Positions 60,430 to 64,000 of a DNA stretch of 64,000 nucleotides are shown here, one piece after another (the first letter of the stretch is position 1; every line of letters begins with the position of its first letter). This stretch comes from Candidatus Gastranaerophilales bacterium (GTDB lineage: Bacteria; Cyanobacteriota; Vampirovibrionia; Gastranaerophilales; Gastranaerophilaceae). Under the pieces are notes generated by a model. The model made no database searches, was not told where the DNA came from, and saw only the letters and a list, made by a program, of their open reading frames with translations. The DNA lies in NCBI GenBank assembly GCA_900552525.1, contig UNSK01000006.1:11308-75307 (forward strand). Reading direction: 5' to 3'. The translations under genes were made by a program, and so were the position numbers.

Positions 60430-62169
60430 TTACAGCAGCTGCAAAGCTATAGCTGGTGTTTGATTAGCTGTAGCAAGAAGCGTTGCACTTGCCTGCTGGA
60501 GAATTTGATTTCTAATATATGCACTTGATTCTTCAGCAATATCTGCATCACGAATTGTCGATTGAGTTGAGGTTAAATTTTCAATATTTACACCGATTGC
60601 TTCAAATGCAGACTCAAGACGATTATATGCGGCGCCAAATTCTGTCTGGCGAGTATTTATTTTAGCAAGTAAATTATCAATATTAGTTAAAGCATTTCTT
60701 GCAGAGTTGGCATCAGAAGCGTTAACCTTTAAATCCAGAGTAAATTCTAAGTCTAAAGCAAATCTAGAGCTGCTGTCAGAATAAATCCCAACTTGAAAAC
60801 TTATTATATTCGGTATAACTGGTTCTGGAAGAGTTCCCCCGTCTGTTAAGCCGCTTGTGTCTTTATTATTAGGATTGTAACCAACTGCTGCCATACCGGG
60901 GTTGTAAGAACTATAATAATGACAATTCGTAAATGAAACATCAATATTCCCGAGACTTAAAACTCCTGTGAAAGCTCCCTGCTTTGCAGGATTACCAGAA
61001 TTTACCAGACTTGTTGTATAACAGCTTGAAAGAGTGCCGCCGTTCAAACTTCCCACAAAACCGCCTGCTGTATCCCGTACTGCTGACACATTTCCAGTCG
61101 AATAACAATTTCTTATACTTCCCTGAGAAAATGCTCCTGCCAACCCTCCAACTCTTTGATTGCCGGTAACATCAACCGTTGAATAAGAATCTATAATACC
61201 ACTGTTTGCATTGCCTACAAGCCCGCCTACATTAAAGCTTGAAGAAGTCACACTACCATTAATAATATAACAGCTATGAATCCCGCCGCTATCCAAAGTC
61301 CCGATAAGTCCTCCCGTCTCAAGACCACCACTTATGCTAACGCCATCAACATAGCAATTTTTGAAATCTGAGTTATCTGTATATCCTGCCAAAGCTCCAG
61401 TACCAGTATTACCCTTTACTTCTACATTCTCCAGACCTACATTACTTATTTTTGCATGACTCACTCTTCCAAACAGTCCTTGATAGTCTAATCCTGACTG
61501 ATTAACAGTAAGATTTTTTATTACATACCCATTGCCATTAAATTCTCCGCTAAAATGGTCAGAGGATGTACCTACTGCAGTCCAAGAATATCCGGCTAAA
61601 TCAATATCATTCATCAAAATGTATTTACCGCTAACATTATTTTCCATTGCCTGTAATTCATCAGCCGTTTTTATAACCGTATACCCCTGAGCAATTGCTT
61701 CTTGTTCTGTCAAAGGTTTTATTTCTTCCAAAAACTTTCCATTCAATCCTTCTGTGCCCTGAAATAATTTTATACCATTATATTCACTATTTTCAATTAT
61801 TCTTGAACACTCTTCAAGTCTTGCATTAATCTCCGCCTGTATAGCTTTCAAAGAGTCTTCTCCATAAGTCCCATTTGCAGCCTGTTCTGCCAAATCACGC
61901 ATTCTTGAAAGGTGGCTAGAAATTAAATCCAGATTATCCATTGCACTTGTCATCATATCCAGTCCCATAGAAGCATTATCCTGAGCTACGTAATACGATG
62001 ATAATTTACTTGAAAGCTTTGTGTTTATTGAATAGTTCGCAGCATTGTCTTTCGCATGATTTATCTTAAAACCCGTTGTCATGCGCTCTATTGCCATATT
62101 CAGCCCATTAGTAGATGTTTTTAGACTGGATTGTACTATTAAACTTGATAAATTTGTGTTAATTTTCAT
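60430..62169 (-). CDS. fliC: Flagellin with inserted GLUG-repeat beta-helix domain
   Basis: A 579-residue protein. Residues 1-140 are a flagellin D0/D1 N-terminus (NTNLSSLIVQSSLKTSTNGL, MTTGFKINHAKDNAANYSI, MRDLAEQAANGTYGE); about 455-579 are the C-terminal D1/D0 (NIDNLLAKINTRQTEFGAAY, ADIAEESSAYIRNQILQQAS). Between them about 290 residues carry six GLUG-type repeats of 27-28 residues (GLFGRVS, GALAGYT, GGLIGTL, GGLVGNA, GGLAGAF, GGFVGSL) after an ILMNDIDLAGYSWTAVG lead-in. The insert would display a parallel beta-helix on the filament surface. Export is by the flagellar type III route; a Maf-type glycosyltransferase lies elsewhere in the window. Confidence 0.93.
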   Translation of the reverse strand: MKINTNLSSLIVQSSLKTSTNGLNMAIERMTTGFKINHAKDNAANYSINTKLSSKLSSYYVAQDNASMGLDMMTSAMDNLDLISSHLSRMRDLAEQAANGTYGEDSLKAIQAEINARLEECSRIIENSEYNGIKLFQGTEGLNGKFLEEIKPLTEQEAIAQGYTVIKTADELQAMENNVSGKYILMNDIDLAGYSWTAVGTSSDHFSGEFNGNGYVIKNLTVNQSGLDYQGLFGRVSHAKISNVGLENVEVKGNTGTGALAGYTDNSDFKNCYVDGVSISGGLETGGLIGTLDSGGIHSCYIINGSVTSSSFNVGGLVGNANSGIIDSYSTVDVTGNQRVGGLAGAFSQGSIRNCYSTGNVSAVRDTAGGFVGSLNGGTLSSCYTTSLVNSGNPAKQGAFTGVLSLGNIDVSFTNCHYYSSYNPGMAAVGYNPNNKDTSGLTDGGTLPEPVIPNIISFQVGIYSDSSSRFALDLEFTLDLKVNASDANSARNALTNIDNLLAKINTRQTEFGAAYNRLESAFEAIGVNIENLTSTQSTIRDADIAEESSAYIRNQILQQASATLLATANQTPAIALQLL

Positions 62170-62360
62170 TTTAACATCTCGCTTAAAAAGCCCTGTAAAT
62201 TAGGATATTTTGCCCTCCTTTGCAGCTGTAAGGGTTTCAGTACCATTAAATTAAGCATATATTATTGAAACTTTTCATTCTTTACAACATATCCTTATAT
62301 ATATTATATTCCACATTTGTATATTTTTTAACAGCTGATTTTACAAATATTTACAAAATT

Positions 62361-62392
62361 TGTTGCTCAAACAACATGTTGCTTATGCAACA
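62361..62392 (+). promoter_or_regulatory. Two abutting 16-bp dyads, MarR-type operator of the MFS gene
   Basis: TGTTGCTCAAACAACA (62361-62376) is followed at once by TGTTGCTTATGCAACA (62377-62392), both TGTTG-N6-CAACA. They lie directly upstream of a TAGTAT -10-like box (62394-62399) in front of the exporter. The form is typical of MarR-family repressor sites; no such regulator gene is in view. Confidence 0.6.
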
Positions 62393-62431
62393 TTAGTATG
62401 GTACGATTTTTTATAAAAAAGGAAATAAATT

Positions 62432-63973
62432 ATGACAGAAAATATAGAAGAGCAGAATAGAAATCCGTGGCTTGCCTGTATGCCTACAATGGCAGCTGCG
62501 TTTATGTTTGTATTGGATGAAACAATTGCAAACGTAGCATTACCGCATATGGCCGGCAGTTTTTCGGTTAGCCGGGAAGAGTCAATGTGGATATTAACGT
62601 TTTACCTTATTGCCAGCGGCATTGTTATTCCGATGGTAGGCTGGTTCAGCAAAGTTCTTGGAAGAAAGAACTTTTTTATGCTAAGTATTATTCTATTTAC
62701 TGTAGCCTCAGGTTTATGCGGAATATCCGAAAATCTTGAAACAATGATTTTTGCCCGAATCCTTCAAGGTATAGGCGGAGGCGGCCTTCTTCCTATTTCC
62801 CAGGCCATTTTGCTTGAAAACTTCAAACCTCAGGATAGAGGCAAAGCAATGGCAATGTTTGGTCTGGTTATAGTAATGGCACCGATTATAGGGCCGGTAC
62901 TGGGTGGCTGGATTACAGAAAACTGGTCTTGGCCGTTTATCTATTTCATCAACATTCCAATAGGTATTCTAACTGTTTTCCTCGCAAAATCATTAATTTA
63001 CGACCCGCCATATGCACAGAAGCAAAAAGGTGTTAAAACCGATGCATTCGGCTTCTTTATGCTTTCTATCTGGCTTTTGACTTTGCAAATTGTATTAGAT
63101 AAAGGGAATAATGCTGACTGGTTTAATGCTCCATGGATATGCTGGTTGTCAGCACTTTCTTGTTTAACCGGTATTGCATTTCTCGTATCACAAATTAGAA
63201 ACAAAGATTCTCTTGTTGACTTAAGTGTCTTCAAAGATAAAAATTTCTTAATCGGAACACTTGTGCAGATAGTTATGCAGGCCGTGCTTCTTGCCTCTCT
63301 TGCAATTTTACCGCAATTCCTGCAATCGCTAATGGGTTATGATGCATACAAGAGCGGGCTTTCCATGATGCCTAGAGGTTTAGGTGCTTTACTGGCTATG
63401 GTGCTTTGTGCAACTTTAGCTAATCTTATAGACAACAGGGTTCTTGTTATGATTGGCCTTGGCTGCATTGCAACAGGAAGTTGGATGCTTGGAGGCTTAA
63501 ATCTTCAAATATCCACAATGAACATCGGGTTTCCAAACTTCTTGTTCGGAGTTGGGCTGGGGCTGGCAATGATTCCTATTATTACACTTTCTGTTGCAAC
63601 AATTAGAAATGATCAGATGACTAATGCCAGCGGACTTCAAAACCTGCTTAAAAATATAGGCGGTGCATTCGGAACATCTATTGTAGCAACACTGCTTTCA
63701 AGGGGTGCTCAAAAACACCAGTTTATGCTTATACAGCACCTTACTGATACAGCACAAACTTACACAGAAAGAGTTCAGGCATACGGAAGTATGTTTATGA
63801 CTACTGTTGATCCGCATACTGCTGCTTATATGGGACAACATACTGCTTACAATCTTCTTATGCAGCAGGCAAACCTATCTGCATTTATCGATGCTTTCAG
63901 AATTTTTGCTGTTGCAGGGGTAGTAATTATTCCGTTAATTCTGCTCTTGAAAAATATTAAGACTGAGGCATAG
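62432..63973 (+). CDS. DHA2-family MFS drug exporter (EmrB/QacA type)
   Basis: A 513-residue integral membrane protein with AAAGGAAA before the ATG and about 14 hydrophobic helices. Family motifs: FVLDETIANVALPHMAG in helix 1 (motif D1) and MAPIIGPVLGGW in helix 5 (antiporter motif C), with ENFKPQDRGKAMAMFG between. Proton-driven export of drugs or lipophilic compounds is expected; the exact substrate is unknown. EmrA- or TolC-like partners are not in the window. Regulation probably acts through the double dyad upstream. Confidence 0.93.
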   Translation: MTENIEEQNRNPWLACMPTMAAAFMFVLDETIANVALPHMAGSFSVSREESMWILTFYLIASGIVIPMVGWFSKVLGRKNFFMLSIILFTVASGLCGISENLETMIFARILQGIGGGGLLPISQAILLENFKPQDRGKAMAMFGLVIVMAPIIGPVLGGWITENWSWPFIYFINIPIGILTVFLAKSLIYDPPYAQKQKGVKTDAFGFFMLSIWLLTLQIVLDKGNNADWFNAPWICWLSALSCLTGIAFLVSQIRNKDSLVDLSVFKDKNFLIGTLVQIVMQAVLLASLAILPQFLQSLMGYDAYKSGLSMMPRGLGALLAMVLCATLANLIDNRVLVMIGLGCIATGSWMLGGLNLQISTMNIGFPNFLFGVGLGLAMIPIITLSVATIRNDQMTNASGLQNLLKNIGGAFGTSIVATLLSRGAQKHQFMLIQHLTDTAQTYTERVQAYGSMFMTTVDPHTAAYMGQHTAYNLLMQQANLSAFIDAFRIFAVAGVVIIPLILLLKNIKTEA

Positions 63974-63975
63974 CA

Positions 63976-64000
63976 AAAAGGCGGCGGTGGCTTTACCACC
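63976..64000 (+). terminator. Probable terminator, cut by the window edge
   Basis: AAAAAGGCGGCGGTGG then CTTTA and CCACC, the start of a GC-rich stem whose right arm leaves the window, just after the MFS stop. Confidence 0.5.

Noticed and set aside
62229-62260. TGGTAC..CTTAC in the flagellin leader as a sigma54 promoter
   Set aside because: The -12 element does not match TTGC and spacing is wrong; no firm flagellar promoter could be assigned.

Overview
The window looks like a chromosomal segment of an AT-rich, diderm (LPS-type outer membrane) bacterium. It carries lptA/lptC-like genes, an MlaA-type protein, an OprO/P-like porin, a giant autotransporter, two-partner-secretion exoproteins, flagellar rod genes and a flagellin. 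Several unassigned proteins start with a short leader ending in F/Y-[KQR]-G, and many small genes are compactly arranged. My best guess is a gut-type non-photosynthetic cyanobacterial relative (Melainabacteria / Gastranaerophilales). That is inference from gene style; no rRNA or marker phylogeny is available here.

Layout. 0-1.1 kb: 3' part of an M16 peptidase-like gene. 1.2-10.3 kb: a DUF2023 gene, then a tight minus-strand run lptC-lptA-TPR-dprA-topA-(MlaA/hydrolase fusion)-DUF4186-ybaK. 10.3-20.5 kb: ATP-grasp enzyme, two tandem haemagglutinin-type exoproteins, a membrane-anchored class A beta-lactamase-like protein, small secreted proteins, a YkgJ-type cysteine-cluster protein, a CHAP hydrolase and a porin. 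20.7-24.3 kb: a plus-strand cluster of unrecognised proteins whose first and last members share their N- and C-terminal helices. 24.3-28.7 kb: folate cyclo-ligase, ilvD, a glycine-zipper protein and a TrmB-type regulator. 28.7-31.4 kb: accessory genes with the F-x-G leader, among them a HExxH protein and twin 69-residue membrane proteins. 31.4-36.7 kb: a Maf/DUF115 motility-type glycosyltransferase operon and four small Xre regulators. 36.8-40.1 kb: a 35-residue membrane peptide, HAD, TPR, SIMPL and alcohol dehydrogenase genes. 40.1-53.7 kb: one 4541-codon autotransporter built of several repeat families. 54-56.6 kb: an HNH-like protein, a truncated eukaryote-like kinase and another leader-bearing protein. 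56.7-57.0 kb: tRNA-Tyr and two tRNA-Thr. 57.2-62.2 kb: flagellar rod genes, a prephenate dehydratase-like gene and a flagellin with a GLUG insertion. 62.4-64.0 kb: a DHA2-type MFS exporter behind a double dyad operator.

How they work together. Much of the window serves the cell surface: LPS transport, outer-membrane lipid handling, adhesins, flagellum and glycosylation of flagellin. Interleaved are small unassigned proteins that look like secreted or effector-type products: kinase, metallopeptidase, HNH and CHAP domains without classical signal peptides, several behind the shared F-x-G leader. That recurring leader, together with the axial-protein-like cluster at 20.7-24.3 kb, is the strongest candidate here for something undescribed.

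Start sites were moved from the longest frame wherever a ribosome binding site or a leaderless promoter decided it. All functional names rest on motifs read by eye, without database searches.
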